From: Paucibacter sp. PLA-PC-4
GTDB taxonomy: Bacteria; Pseudomonadota; Gammaproteobacteria; Burkholderiales; Burkholderiaceae_C
Assembly: GCF_026241155.1 (NCBI RefSeq)
Contig: NZ_JAPFGP010000002.1
Span: 124,001-188,000, forward strand
Length of the DNA stretch: 64,000 bases
Reading direction: 5' to 3'
Shown: in pieces, positions 8,193 to 17,182 of the stretch
Layout: each line of letters opens with the position of its first letter
How positions within the stretch are numbered: the first letter of the stretch is position 1
Translations under genes and position numbers: made by a program
Notes under the pieces: generated by a model
What the model was told of the DNA's origin: nothing
Seen by the model: the letters and a program-made list of their open reading frames with translations, nothing else
The model's database searches: none

Positions 8193-10145
8193 ATGAGCAC
8201 AGCGCTTCTGGAGGTGCGCGGACTGACGCGCGAATTCCCGGCCGGCGATGGCGTCGTCGCGGTTTTGCGCAATGTCGATCTTGCGATTGAGGCCGGCGAA
8301 ATGGTGGCCATCATGGGCCCCTCGGGCTCGGGCAAATCCACCTTGATGAATATCCTCGGCTGCCTTGACCGGCCGACTCGCGGCAGCTACAAGGTGGCCG
8401 GCCAGGAGACCGGCGAAATGGCGCCCGACGCGCTGGCACGGCTGCGCCGCGAGCATTTCGGCTTCATCTTCCAGCGCTACCAGCTGCTGGGCGATCTCAG
8501 CGCGGTCGGCAACGTCGAGATCCCGTCCATCTACGCTGGCACCGCCGCAGCACAGCGCCATGAGCGCGCCCAGCGCCTGCTGGCCCGGCTGGGCCTGGCC
8601 GAGCGAACCCAGCACCGGCCCGGCCAGCTCTCGGGCGGCCAGCAGCAGCGTGTCTCGATCGCGCGGGCGCTGATGAACGGCGGCGATGTGATCCTGGCCG
8701 ACGAGCCTACCGGCGCGCTGGACCGAGCCAGCGGCCAGGAGGTCATGAAGATCCTGGAGGAACTGCATGCCGACGGCCACACCATCATCCTGGTGACCCA
8801 CGATGCCCAGGTGGCCGCCCATGCGCAGCGCGTCATCGAGATCAGCGACGGCGAGATCGTGGCCGACCGGCGTAAAGCAGACGCGCCAGCGCCGGCAAGG
8901 CTGCAGCGCGAGGCGCTTGCCAAGCCGGGCAGCGCCCTGGGCGCCTTGGTCGGCCGCATCGGCGAGGCCACGCGCATGGCCTTGCGTGCGATGGTCAACC
9001 ACCGACTGCGCACCCTGTTGACGATGCTAGGCATCATCATCGGTATCGCCTCGGTGGTGTCGGTCGTAGCGCTGGGCGAGGGCTCGCGTCAGCGCATCTT
9101 GTCCGACATCAGCGCGATGGGCACCAACACTATCGACATCATGCCCGGCAGCGGCTTCGGCGACCGGCGTGCCGGCGCTATCCGCACGCTGCGCTCGGGC
9201 GACGCCCAGGCGTTGGCCCAGCTCGGCTATGTGGACAGCGTGACGCCCACCGTCAGCGTCAATGCCGGCCTGCGCTACCGCAACGTCGATGTCTCGGCCA
9301 GCATCAGCGGGGTCGGCGAGCAGTTCTTCCGCGTACGCGGCTACAGCTTCGCGGCCGGCCAGGCATTTGACTCGGACGCGGTGCGCCTGCAGGCCCAGGA
9401 GGCGGTGATCGACGACAACGCGCGCAAAACCTTGTTCCCCAATGGCGAACCTGCGTTGGGCGAGGTGATCCTGCTGGGCAGCGTGCCGCTGCGCATCGTC
9501 GGTGTTACCGAGAAGAAGAGCAGCGCTTTCGGCAACGCTGATGCGCTCAATGTCTGGTTGCCCTACACCACCGCGATGAGCCGCATGACCGGTCAGGACT
9601 ATCTGCGCAGCATCACGGTGCGGGTCAGCGATACGGTGGCCAGCAATGTGGCCGAGCAGGGCATCACCCGGCTGCTGAGCCAGCGCCACGGCAAGGAAGA
9701 CTTCTTCCTGATGAACACCGACAGCATCCGCCAGACCATCGAGCAGACCACGCAGACCATCACGCTGCTGATTTCGTCGATCGCCTTGATCTCGCTGCTG
9801 GTGGGTGGCATCGGCGTGATGAACATCATGCTGGTCTCGGTGACCGAGCGCACCCAGGAGATCGGCGTGCGCATGGCGGTGGGCGCGCGGCAGGGCGACA
9901 TCCTGCGTCAGTTCCTGATCGAGGCAGTGCTGGTCTGCGTGCTCGGCGGCGCGATGGGCGTGGCGCTGGCGCTTGGCACAGGCGCGCTGTTCGACCACTT
10001 CGTCAAGGATTTCCGCATGGTGTTCTCCAGCAGCGCGATCATCGGCGCCTTCGCGGTCTCGACCCTGATCGGCGTGGTTTTCGGCTTCCTGCCGGCACGG
10101 AGCGCAGCAAGACTTGACCCCGTCGAGGCGCTGGCGCGGCCCTGA
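8193..10145 (+). CDS. macB: MacB-like ABC transporter, fused ATPase and permease
   Basis: 650 residues, matching E. coli MacB. The N-terminal nucleotide-binding domain has Walker [10 protein letters not shown] at 42-50, signature LSGGQ at 146-150 and Walker B with EPTGALD at 171-177. A linker leads to the first membrane helix ([21 protein letters not shown], about 271-291), a large periplasmic domain, and three C-terminal helices with the MacB/FtsX signature [17 protein letters not shown]. It uses ATP to drive a mechanotransmission cycle that pushes substrates from the periplasm through the TolC-like channel. The start is two bases after the macA stop, implying translational coupling. MacB relatives export macrolides, lipopeptides, siderophores or toxins; which applies here is unknown. 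Confidence 0.95.
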   Translation: MSTALLEVRGLTREFPAGDGVVAVLRNVDLAIEAGEMVAIMGPSGSGKSTLMNILGCLDRPTRGSYKVAGQETGEMAPDALARLRREHFGFIFQRYQLLGDLSAVGNVEIPSIYAGTAAAQRHERAQRLLARLGLAERTQHRPGQLSGGQQQRVSIARALMNGGDVILADEPTGALDRASGQEVMKILEELHADGHTIILVTHDAQVAAHAQRVIEISDGEIVADRRKADAPAPARLQREALAKPGSALGALVGRIGEATRMALRAMVNHRLRTLLTMLGIIIGIASVVSVVALGEGSRQRILSDISAMGTNTIDIMPGSGFGDRRAGAIRTLRSGDAQALAQLGYVDSVTPTVSVNAGLRYRNVDVSASISGVGEQFFRVRGYSFAAGQAFDSDAVRLQAQEAVIDDNARKTLFPNGEPALGEVILLGSVPLRIVGVTEKKSSAFGNADALNVWLPYTTAMSRMTGQDYLRSITVRVSDTVASNVAEQGITRLLSQRHGKEDFFLMNTDSIRQTIEQTTQTITLLISSIALISLLVGGIGVMNIMLVSVTERTQEIGVRMAVGARQGDILRQFLIEAVLVCVLGGAMGVALALGTGALFDHFVKDFRMVFSSSAIIGAFAVSTLIGVVFGFLPARSAARLDPVEALARP

Positions 10146-10167
10146 CGGCCGATCCGGCGAGGGCTAC

Positions 10168-10668
10168 TCAGGGCTGATAGAAGTAATAGCAGCCCAGCAG
10201 CGTCGGCTGACGGTCGCTGGCTTGCAGCGGCGCAATCAGCATCGCAGTCTTCTTCTCGCCGAGCTTGAGCTCGCAGGCCATCGCGCCGTCGCTGCGCTCG
10301 CACTGCATGGCCCGGCCCAGCTGCTTCTCCATTGCCTGGCGCGCCTCGGCAAAGCCGGCGCGCACGCTCAACGAGAAGCCCAGGCCCATGCCGACGCTGC
10401 CGGGGAAGGCCTGCAGCACCGGCAGTCCCATGACAGTGAGCGGCGCTTTCGGGTCGAAGGCCGGCTCCTTGGGCACTTGGGTAAAGCGAGCCTGGAAGGC
10501 CTGGGCGAAGCCGCGCATGCGCTGCGGGTCCTGTTGGTTCCATTCGTACCAGGAGTCGGCGCAGACGGCCAGGCGGGCAAGTTGTGCGTCACCTGCGGTG
10601 GCGCCGACCGTGCCTGCGGCGAGCGTGGCGGCTAGCGCGAGCGCGCATCTAGAAGTGAAGGATTGCAT
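10168..10668 (-). CDS. Secreted hypothetical protein
   Basis: 166 residues from the ATG at 10668; the longer frame to 10803 has no supporting signal, while this start gives a clean signal peptide (Arg near residue 7, hydrophobic stretch, cleavage near VGATAGDA). The mature part has a cysteine at the WYEWNQ segment and further cysteines in AMQCERSDGAMACELK and LLGCYYFYQP, suggesting one or two disulfides in the periplasm. I recognise no family. It converges on the macB end (gap 22 bases) and is unlikely to be part of the efflux operon. Confidence 0.7.
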   Translation of the reverse strand: MQSFTSRCALALAATLAAGTVGATAGDAQLARLAVCADSWYEWNQQDPQRMRGFAQAFQARFTQVPKEPAFDPKAPLTVMGLPVLQAFPGSVGMGLGFSLSVRAGFAEARQAMEKQLGRAMQCERSDGAMACELKLGEKKTAMLIAPLQASDRQPTLLGCYYFYQP

Positions 10669-11331
10669 CGGACGTCTCAGAGTTTGACGGTGAACCGAAC
10701 TCTGAGCCGCTTCGGTATCAGCGCTGCTTCGTCTGCAGCGTCGCCGCGGTTTCAGTTGTTGCGCCGCGCCGCTTGCCGAGTTCGGCGGCCAGCTTCTCGA
10801 CATGGTGCTTCGCGAGCGCGTTCCGACCTCGGGACAACCATCTGATGCAATTGACCCGCGCCCATATCAGCCCATTTCGCTCTACTCGTACGTCGCCAAG
10901 TCCTCGGGGTCTATCAGCTCGCCCTCGGCGGCCTGGCTCGCCAGCAGCACTGCGGATCCCAGCCTGGCAGATAGGTGCGCCTCAACCGGAAATGGGTCCA
11001 GGGCTTGAAGACATGAAACCGACGCAGCAGAAGTCCGCATAGACCGGTTTGATGAGCGCCGCCGCCGGTATGCGTGTCATCGAACATGTCCGTGAGCTCC
11101 GAGCGAGCAAGCCACTGATGGGAGCACGGAGCACCGGGTCGCCTTGCTTCGGGGCCGCTATCGCCGCAAGGGTCAGGTCCGAGGCCCGGTCCGCAGCAGG
11201 CTTCGAGGTCCGGTGGCGCCTCAGGCTGCGGCGTACGGTCGGGATCGGTTGCGGACGTGATGGGTTGAGTTGGTCACAGCTGGGGACGCGCACCATGGGG
11301 CATAAGCACAAGGCGCTCGGACCGGATTCGC
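10669..11331. other. 663-base gene-poor stretch
   Basis: No convincing protein gene fills this interval. A VapB-like antitoxin relic is listed separately at its left end. A minus-strand frame at 10914-11087 (starting MFDDTHTGGG, ending RPPRAS) is open for 57 codons but matches nothing I recognise. Base composition is slightly lower in GC than the flanks. The stretch may be eroded remains of an accessory insertion. Confidence 0.5.
10718..10822 (-). pseudogene. Possible VapB-type antitoxin relic
   Basis: A short minus-strand frame ending at TGA 10718-10720 reads HVEKLAAELGKRRGATTETA. This resembles the ribbon-helix-helix core of PSK/VapB-like antitoxins (the LAxELAxRxGxSxTEAV pattern). There is no start codon at a sensible place, the C-terminal half expected after the helix is missing, and no VapC toxin follows. 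The resemblance covers about 20 residues, so chance similarity cannot be excluded. Confidence 0.3.
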
Positions 11332-12654
11332 TTAGCGCAGCGCTGCCTCGAGCTCCGCGAACAGCGGTCGGCTCGCCACGGCCTCGCTCAGGCAGGCTCT
11401 GCTAAGCGCATCCAGCGAGTCCAGTCGCGCTTGAGTCGCCGCCGTGGGTTCGATGTGGGCCAGCAGCTCTTCGAGCAGGCAGCCGAAGGCGCGCACTTCC
11501 AATCGTTGCAAGGCAAGGGCTGTCTGCCTGTCGTCGGGGTCGAACAGCGAGGCCGCGCCGAAGTCGCCCAGGTAGGCCTGAGCCCGGCCGTCGTGCAGGA
11601 TGTTGTGGCCATACAAATCGCCATGGCTGACACCGCGCTGGTGCAACTGGCGCGCCGCCGAGGCGATGCCCTGGGCCAGCGCAAGCGCACTGCCAAGCTC
11701 GAAGCGGCTGCCGTCCGGGTAGACGTCGCGCGTGCAGGAGTCCAGGCTGGGCGGCTGGGCCAAGCTGCGGAATTCGGGCGTGATCAGCTGCATCACCAGG
11801 CCCTGGGCCTGGGCTGGATGGCCGCTGAGGCGACCCAGCAGCGGAATAAGGTTCGGATGGTCGCCGGCTAGCAATGCCGCCGCCATTTCGCTGCGCGGCA
11901 GCCCGTCACTGGTGACCTCCCCCTTGAAGATCTTGACGGCAACTGGCGTGCCGCAGTCGAGTCGCTCGGCGCGATGGATCACGCCCGAGGCGCCCTCGCC
12001 GAGTTGCTCTTGCAGGCGCAGTTCGCGCCAGGGTATCGTGGCCAGCGGTGCCTGCGCCAACGTGGCCTGTTCCTGGGTTCTCCGGGCCTCGCAAAAAGGA
12101 TTGCCGGCATAGGCCAGCCAGCTGAGCCTGGGCAGTGTGAGCAGCCAGCCTGGCAGGGCTGCCAACCGGTTGGCCGAGATACGCAAGAGTTCGAGCCGCG
12201 TGCAGGCAGCCATAGCGGCAGGCAGCGCGCGCAGTCGATTGCCGGCCAGCGCCAGTTTCTGCAGCCGACCGCAGCGGCCGATCTCGGCGGGCAGGGCCTC
12301 GATCTCGTTGTCGGTCAGGATCAGCCAGCGAAGCCGCTCAGGCAGGGCCTCGGCTGGCACCCGGCAGATCTGGTTGCTCTTGAAGCCCACCATCTCCAGC
12401 TGTGGGCAGCGACCCAGCACGGCGGGCAGCGTAGTGAAGCGGTTGGTCGAGCAGAAGATGATGCGCAGCCGGTGCAGGCGGGGCAGGTCGTCGGGCAGGC
12501 TCGACAGCCGGTTGCCAGACAGATCGAGCACTTCCAGCGTCTCGGCCAAATCGAAGATCTCACGGGGAAATTCGCCGAGGCCGTCGCGCAGCGCCAGCCG
12601 GCGCGAGCCGGCGAGGGTGCCGGAGCGCAGATGCTCAAGAGTATGGGTGCTCAT
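11332..12654 (-). CDS. Leucine-rich-repeat protein with C-terminal Ser/Thr kinase-like domain
   Basis: 440 residues. Residues about 20-190 hold seven or so leucine-rich repeats (LEVLDLSGNRLSSLP, LRWLILTDNEIEALP, LQKLALAGNRLRALP). Residues about 207-440 are a compact protein-kinase fold: glycine loop GEGASG at 219-224, VAVK with Lys241, catalytic loop HGDLYGHN at 344-351 and DFG at 364-366. The loop has HGD for HRD and Tyr for the usual Lys, while the catalytic Asp and metal-binding Asn remain, so activity is plausible but unproven. There is no signal peptide or membrane helix, so it is cytoplasmic. LRR-kinase fusions of this size occur in several proteobacteria. The next gene upstream on the same strand is the PhnA/YjdM protein, 15 bases away. 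Confidence 0.88.
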   Translation of the reverse strand: MSTHTLEHLRSGTLAGSRRLALRDGLGEFPREIFDLAETLEVLDLSGNRLSSLPDDLPRLHRLRIIFCSTNRFTTLPAVLGRCPQLEMVGFKSNQICRVPAEALPERLRWLILTDNEIEALPAEIGRCGRLQKLALAGNRLRALPAAMAACTRLELLRISANRLAALPGWLLTLPRLSWLAYAGNPFCEARRTQEQATLAQAPLATIPWRELRLQEQLGEGASGVIHRAERLDCGTPVAVKIFKGEVTSDGLPRSEMAAALLAGDHPNLIPLLGRLSGHPAQAQGLVMQLITPEFRSLAQPPSLDSCTRDVYPDGSRFELGSALALAQGIASAARQLHQRGVSHGDLYGHNILHDGRAQAYLGDFGAASLFDPDDRQTALALQRLEVRAFGCLLEELLAHIEPTAATQARLDSLDALSRACLSEAVASRPLFAELEAALR

Positions 12655-12669
12655 CGATGGTGCCTGCGC

Positions 12670-13014
12670 TCAGGCCTTCTTGACGAACTCCGACTTCAAT
12701 CCCATCGCCCCTATGCCGTCGATCTTGCAATCGATGTCGTGATCGCCGTCGGTCAGGCGGATGTTCCTGACCTTGGTGCCGACCTTGACCACCAGGGACG
12801 AGCCCTTGATCTTCAGGTCCTTGATCACGGTGACAGTGTCGCCGTCCTTCAGCTCGTTCCCGTTGGCATCGCGGATCACCCGTGGGCCATCGTCGGTGGC
12901 GGCGGCAGATTCGCTGGCCGACCACTCATGGCCGCACTCGGGGCAGATGAACTGGCCGCCGTCCTCGTAGGTCAGCTCGGAGTTGCACTTGGGGCAGTTC
13001 GGCAGGGCGCTCAT
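12670..13014 (-). CDS. yjdM: Zinc-ribbon PhnA/YjdM-family protein
   Basis: 114 residues. The N-terminal zinc ribbon has CPKC at 7-10 and CPEC at 24-27. The C-terminal domain contains the family signature [19 protein letters not shown] and ends in [10 protein letters not shown], as in E. coli YjdM (PhnA). Despite the old phosphonate name, the family's molecular role is not settled. The ATG overlaps the glutaredoxin stop in an ATGA arrangement (13011-13014), so the two are translationally coupled, and the LRR kinase follows 15 bases downstream. Confidence 0.93.
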   Translation of the reverse strand: MSALPNCPKCNSELTYEDGGQFICPECGHEWSASESAAATDDGPRVIRDANGNELKDGDTVTVIKDLKIKGSSLVVKVGTKVRNIRLTDGDHDIDCKIDGIGAMGLKSEFVKKA

Positions 13015-13400
13015 GCCGCGAACCTCCCGCGCAGATAGGCAATGATGGCGCCGGATTCGCTCAGCCATTGCACGGTACCGCTGGCGTCGGTGATCTTCAG
13101 GCACGGCACCTTGCTCGCTCCGGAGCCTTGCTGCAGGGCGATGCGATGCTCGGCTTCGTGTTGGGCGTCCAGGCGCTTGATTGGCAGGGCCAGGCGATGC
13201 ATCTCCTGGCGGACCTTGATGCAGAAGGGGCAGGTCGTGAACTGATAGAGAGCCAGGCCAGCGCACTGGCGATCAACGTCGGCCTGTTGCTCGGCGGGCC
13301 GCTGCAAGGCCGCCGGGCGGGACAGGCGCTCCTTGAGCAACATGACCGGGCCGAGCAGGATGCGCAGGGTTCTGAAGAAGAGTCGAATAAGTGGCTTCAT
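13011..13400 (-). CDS. Glutaredoxin-domain protein with N-terminal hydrophobic segment
   Basis: 129 residues from the ATG at 13400. Residues 1-25 ([18 protein letters not shown]) are basic-hydrophobic and could anchor or associate the protein with the membrane. A glutaredoxin/GST-N fold follows: [16 protein letters not shown] carries the CPFC dithiol active site, VPCLKI has the cis-Pro region and [11 protein letters not shown] the C-terminal glutathione-site element. The likely role is thiol-disulfide exchange or glutathione binding. It is the first gene of a compact minus-strand set with yjdM and the LRR kinase. No strong ribosome-binding site is seen. Confidence 0.85.
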   Translation of the reverse strand: MKPLIRLFFRTLRILLGPVMLLKERLSRPAALQRPAEQQADVDRQCAGLALYQFTTCPFCIKVRQEMHRLALPIKRLDAQHEAEHRIALQQGSGASKVPCLKITDASGTVQWLSESGAIIAYLRGRFAA

Positions 13401-13430
13401 GGCGGGGCGGATCAAAAAAAAGAGCGGGCA

Positions 13431-13466
13431 AGAAAAAAGCCCCACACGCTTTCACATGCAGGGCTT
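13431..13466 (-). terminator. Rho-independent terminator after the tRNA-Asn pair
   Basis: On the minus strand AAGCCC pairs with GGGCTT across an 18-base loop that may itself fold, followed directly by TTTTTTCTTG. It lies just downstream of the second tRNA-Asn and before the glutaredoxin gene. Confidence 0.65.
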
Positions 13467-13473
13467 CAATATT

Positions 13474-13549
13474 TGGCTCCTCGACCTGGGCTCGAACCAG
13501 GGACCTACGGATTAACAGTCCGGCGCTCTACCGACTGAGCTATCGAGGA
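13474..13549 (-). tRNA. tRNA-Asn (GTT), distal copy
   Basis: 76 nucleotides including an encoded CCA. The acceptor stem TCCTCGA pairs with TCGAGGA, the D-arm contains AGCTCAGTCGGTAGAGC, the anticodon loop is CTGTTAATC (anticodon GTT) and the T-arm contains GGTTCGAGCCC. It is identical to the second copy about 65 bases away on the same strand; both are probably transcribed together. Confidence 0.97.
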
Positions 13550-13614
13550 ATTGTTCGGTATGTACTTTTGCTTTTGTTTGCGACAGCGGATCCGTACCAC
13601 TGCCAATGAAAATC

Positions 13615-13690
13615 TGGCTCCTCGACCTGGGCTCGAACCAGGGACCTACGGATTAACAGTCCGGCGCTCTACCGACTGAGCTATCGAGGA
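13615..13690 (-). tRNA. tRNA-Asn (GTT), proximal copy
   Basis: 76 nucleotides with encoded CCA and the same cloverleaf and GTT anticodon as the copy at 13474-13549. The spacer between the two is 65 bases and unlike either tRNA, so this is a tandem duplication of the gene unit rather than a longer repeat. Confidence 0.97.
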
Positions 13691-13726
13691 ACAGAGCCTT
13701 GCATTATAGACCGGATTTTTCGAGCA

Positions 13727-15859
13727 TTACAAGCTCAGTTCCAAACTTGCGCGCCAGGTGCGGGGAGCGAGTGGGTACAAATACACATGGCCGTATTGGA
13801 AGGGGGACTCCTTCCAGGCTCGGTGATTGGCGGCGTTGTCGACGCCGACTCGCCAGATCAGCAGCTGATTGCCCACGCTTTGCTCGTAGCGCGCACCCAG
13901 ATCCAAACGGGTCCAGCTCGGGATGCTGAGGCTGTTGTCGGGCAGCACGGCGCGCGCGCCCTCGTACACCAGGCCGGCTTGCAACTGCAGCCCGGGCAGG
14001 CCGACGTTCTGCCGCGCTTGCAGCTTCAGCGAGCTCTCGGCCACATTGGCTGGCTTCAGGCTGTTGAGGCTGATGTCGGCGCTGCCCTGGCGACGCGCAC
14101 GCAACTTCATCGCGCTGGCGAGCAGGCCGCCTCCGCGCCACTTCAAGTCGGCTTGCGCCTCGACGCCGCGATGCCGGGCGTCGCCATCGGCAACGCGCGT
14201 GCAGCTGTTGTCGTCGTCGCATGTGCCGACGTCACGCCAGGCCGGGCGCTGGGTGTCGAAGACATTGATGCCCCAATCCACGGAGTTGCTGCCGGCCTTG
14301 AAGCCGATCTCGAACTGCTCGCTCTTCAACGCGGGCAGGGCCTGGCCGGCATTGGTGTAGCGGCTGCGGTTGGGCGTGACCTCGGACTCGACGCCTTCAC
14401 CCCAACTGGCATAGACCATGTGTTGGCTGGAAAGCGCATAGCTCAGGCCCAGCCAGGGCGTGGTGAAGCTCTGGCTGTAGTGGGTGGGGCGCGAGCCATC
14501 GGTGCGCGCGCTGTCGCGCGTCAGGCGTGTGTGGCGCAGACCCAGCCAAGCCTGCCATTGGGCGCCGAGCTGGATCGTGTCGCGCAGATAAAACTCGCGG
14601 CTGCGCTCGTCGCGGTTGGTGTTCTCGTCGGTCAGGCTGGGGTCGGCGCCGACCTGGGTCTTGCCGTCTATCGTGCCCACGCCGACGAGGTTGTAGGCCT
14701 GGCGTTGAAAGCGGCTCTCGAAGCGGCTCAACAGCAGCCCTGTGCTCAGCTCATGGCGCAGACCCGCGGCAGTGAAACGGCCTGCCAGCGACAGGTCCAG
14801 CGCGTCGCTGTCGCGGCGCTCGTTGTCGCTGCGGAAGTCCCACACCGAGAAGCTGCCGTCCTCGGCATAGCGGTCGCAGGGCGCGCAGGCGTAAGTCAGC
14901 GGGTCGTACTTGCCCGATGCATAGGCCAGCCGGTCATCGGTCTTGAGCCGCTGCAGCCCCAGATGGGCATGCGCTTTCCAGTCCGCATTCAGGCGCTGTT
15001 GCAGCCGCAGCGACGCGTGGCTGTTGTCGAACACCACCGGCTGACTCCAGTCCTGGTTGTTCAGATTGATGCGTGGGTCTATGGACTTCGCATCGGGCAA
15101 GCGCTCGCCGAGCAGGCTGAAGCCAGCCTGGCTGGGCTGGCTCTGACGGTTCCATTCGAACTCGGCCTCCAGCAGGGTGTCCGGCGCGACGCGCCAGTCG
15201 CCCGCCAGCGCGAAGGCTCGGCGCTCGCCCTTGGCATCACGCAACTGCGGACGTAGCTCGGCTGCCGTGGCATTGAGCCGCAGGCCGAAGACCTGAGCCT
15301 CGCCGAAGCGTCGGCTTAGGTCGACGCCGGCCTCGACCGAGCCGCGCTCGCTGACACTCAGCAGCAGGCTGCTCAGCGGTGCGGCGGTGGGGCGCTTGAC
15401 GACTAGGTTCACCAGCCCTCCGGGCGCGCTGGTGCCGGCCTGGATGCCGGAGCTGCCCTTGAGCACCTCGATGCTGCTCTTGTTGGACAGGCTCAGCGCG
15501 GTCTCGGCATTGATGGGCAGGCCGTCGCGTCGGTAGTTGAAGCGGTTGTCGAGATCGAAGCCGCGGATCTTCAGATAGGACACATAGCCCTGCGAGTTGT
15601 AGGCGTCGCCGATGCTGGCGTCCAGCGCCGTGATGCCTGCCAGCGAGCTCAGGCCGAGATCCAGTAGACGCTCGCTGCCCAGCAAGGTGGCCTGGATCGG
15701 CAGCTTGGCGATTGGCATGTCGCCGAAGCCGCCGATGCTGACGGGCGTGTCGGCCGAGCGGCCGCTGACCGAGACGGCGGGCAGGGCCTGTTGTTGGGCA
15801 TGAGCCAGCGTGCTGCACAGCAGCGCGGCGGCCAAAAGGGTCAGATGTTGATGTGCCAT
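13727..15859 (-). CDS. TonB-dependent receptor, predicted thiamine-type uptake
   Basis: 710 residues. There is a clear signal peptide ending LAHAQQQ. The plug contains IGDAYNSQGYVSYLKIRGFDLDN and a VLKGSSGIQAG/GGLVNLVVKRP element typical of the FhuA/FecA class of receptors; the barrel ends in a C-terminal WRASLELSL with terminal hydrophobic residue as expected for BAM recognition. Its leader carries a TPP riboswitch (15947-16028), so expression should fall when thiamine pyrophosphate is plentiful. The simplest reading is an outer-membrane importer of thiamine or a thiamine precursor; such a role has been predicted for riboswitch-linked TonB receptors. No inner-membrane thiamine transporter or thi gene is nearby. 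No clear ribosome-binding site precedes the ATG at 15859. Confidence 0.93.
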   Translation of the reverse strand: MAHQHLTLLAAALLCSTLAHAQQQALPAVSVSGRSADTPVSIGGFGDMPIAKLPIQATLLGSERLLDLGLSSLAGITALDASIGDAYNSQGYVSYLKIRGFDLDNRFNYRRDGLPINAETALSLSNKSSIEVLKGSSGIQAGTSAPGGLVNLVVKRPTAAPLSSLLLSVSERGSVEAGVDLSRRFGEAQVFGLRLNATAAELRPQLRDAKGERRAFALAGDWRVAPDTLLEAEFEWNRQSQPSQAGFSLLGERLPDAKSIDPRINLNNQDWSQPVVFDNSHASLRLQQRLNADWKAHAHLGLQRLKTDDRLAYASGKYDPLTYACAPCDRYAEDGSFSVWDFRSDNERRDSDALDLSLAGRFTAAGLRHELSTGLLLSRFESRFQRQAYNLVGVGTIDGKTQVGADPSLTDENTNRDERSREFYLRDTIQLGAQWQAWLGLRHTRLTRDSARTDGSRPTHYSQSFTTPWLGLSYALSSQHMVYASWGEGVESEVTPNRSRYTNAGQALPALKSEQFEIGFKAGSNSVDWGINVFDTQRPAWRDVGTCDDDNSCTRVADGDARHRGVEAQADLKWRGGGLLASAMKLRARRQGSADISLNSLKPANVAESSLKLQARQNVGLPGLQLQAGLVYEGARAVLPDNSLSIPSWTRLDLGARYEQSVGNQLLIWRVGVDNAANHRAWKESPFQYGHVYLYPLAPRTWRASLELSL

Positions 15860-15946
15860 CGGGACTGCAAGCGATGGCAGGTCGGCGTCGCGAAAGCGCG
15901 CACGTCAACAGGAGAAAGGGGCAGTGCTTGACGGTGGCTTTGGCGT

Positions 15947-16028
15947 GCTTCCCTGCGCGAGGATTACCTCAATCAGGTTCAAAGGGACTTTCTCAGTCGG
16001 CTCATCTGATGAACCAACACCCCTAGCG
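15947..16028 (-). promoter_or_regulatory. TPP riboswitch (THI element)
   Basis: On the minus strand the conserved blocks occur in order: CTAGGGGTG, then CTGAGA, then a CCTTTGAACCTGATT block, then GAGGTAATCCTC and GCGCAGGGAA. These match the core of the thi-box, including the TPP-pyrimidine-binding CUGAGA. The element ends about 88 bases before the ATG of the TonB receptor at 15859. No obvious U-run terminator lies between, so control of translation initiation or Rho-dependent termination is more likely than intrinsic termination. Confidence 0.93.
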
Positions 16029-16083
16029 AATAGCCCCAGAGCGTTGCTTTGGAGCGTGGCCGTATTGTAGCGGCGTCGCGTTT

Positions 16084-17160
16084 TCAGTCGAACACGGGGG
16101 ATTCGACCCCGAGCACCTTGTGCAGCTTCGGGCTGGTGGTCGTGTACTGCAGATGGATTCGCTTGTCGGGGAACACATAGGGCGCGGCGCCGAAGGCTGC
16201 CAGCGCGGCCTCGTGAAAGCCCGACAGGATCAGCTTCTTCTTGCCCGGATAGGTGTTGACATCGCCGACCGCGAAGATGCCCGCAACGCTGGTCTCGAAC
16301 TTCTCGGTGTCGACGACGATCTGCTTGCGCTCCAGCGCCAGGCCCCATTCGGCGATCGGGCCGAGCTTGGGGCTCAGACCGAAGAAGGTCAGCACCTGGT
16401 CGCAGGGCACGATGCGCGTGACGCCATCGGCCCCGGTGACCCGGGCACCGGTCAGCGCTCCGCCTTCTTCAACCAGGCCGCTCACCTGGCCGACGAGGAA
16501 CTGCATCTCCTGGGCCTCGCACAGCGCGCGCATCTTAGCCACGCTGGCCGGCGCGGCTTTGAAGCCGTCGCGGCGATGCACGAGGATCACGCTCTCGGCC
16601 TTGTGCGGGTTGCCGTCGGCATTGCCGGCGCAAAAATTCAGTGCCCAGTCCAGCGCCGAATCACCGCCGCCTACGACCAGCAGATTCTTGCCGGCAAACT
16701 GCTCCGGCCCGCGCACGCGGTAGTGCAGCTGCGAGCCCTCGAAGGCCTCGGCGCCCTCGACCTTCAGTGTGCGGGGCTGGAAACTGCCAACGCCGCCGGC
16801 GATGAAGAGGGTTTTGGTTAGGAACTGCGTCCCCTTGGCAGTCGCGACGAAGAAGCGACCGTCCTCCTGCTTCTGTACCACCGTGACCTCCTGGCCCAGA
16901 TGGAAGGTCGCACCGAAAGGCTCGATTTGCTTGAGCAGGCTGTCCGTCAGCTCCTTGCCGGTGCACACCGGCACGGCCGGAATGTCATAGATGGGCTTGT
17001 CGGGGTAAAGCTCGATGCACTGGCCGCCCGGATAGGCCAGCGAGTCGACGATGTGTGCCTTGATCTCCAGCAGGCCTAGCTCGAAGACCTGGAACAGGCC
17101 CACCGGGCCAGCACCGACGATGACGGCATCGGTTTCGATCACGGGCAGCGCTGTAGTCAC
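16084..17160 (-). CDS. Ferredoxin-NADP reductase, thioredoxin-reductase-like
   Basis: 358 residues. The FAD-binding GAGPVGL motif is near residue 16, a central [19 protein letters not shown] segment is typical of the YumC-like ferredoxin reductase type, and the NAD(P)-binding [12 protein letters not shown] lies near 162. The C-terminal FAD contact [16 protein letters not shown] is present. Unlike thioredoxin reductase there is no CxxC redox pair. It transfers electrons between NADPH and ferredoxin or flavodoxin in the cytoplasm. It lies 22 bases downstream of the fdxA gene, pointing to a shared redox role, possibly serving the sulfite reductase of the cluster above it. Confidence 0.92.
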   Translation of the reverse strand: MTTALPVIETDAVIVGAGPVGLFQVFELGLLEIKAHIVDSLAYPGGQCIELYPDKPIYDIPAVPVCTGKELTDSLLKQIEPFGATFHLGQEVTVVQKQEDGRFFVATAKGTQFLTKTLFIAGGVGSFQPRTLKVEGAEAFEGSQLHYRVRGPEQFAGKNLLVVGGGDSALDWALNFCAGNADGNPHKAESVILVHRRDGFKAAPASVAKMRALCEAQEMQFLVGQVSGLVEEGGALTGARVTGADGVTRIVPCDQVLTFFGLSPKLGPIAEWGLALERKQIVVDTEKFETSVAGIFAVGDVNTYPGKKKLILSGFHEAALAAFGAAPYVFPDKRIHLQYTTTSPKLHKVLGVESPVFD

Positions 17161-17182
17161 GGCGGCGTGAGGGTGCAGGGGC

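Noticed and set aside
10914-11087. Minus-strand frame beginning MFDDTHTGGG in the gene-poor stretch
   Set aside because: 57 codons with no recognised family, weak start context and a C-terminus dominated by Arg/Pro; not enough to call a gene.
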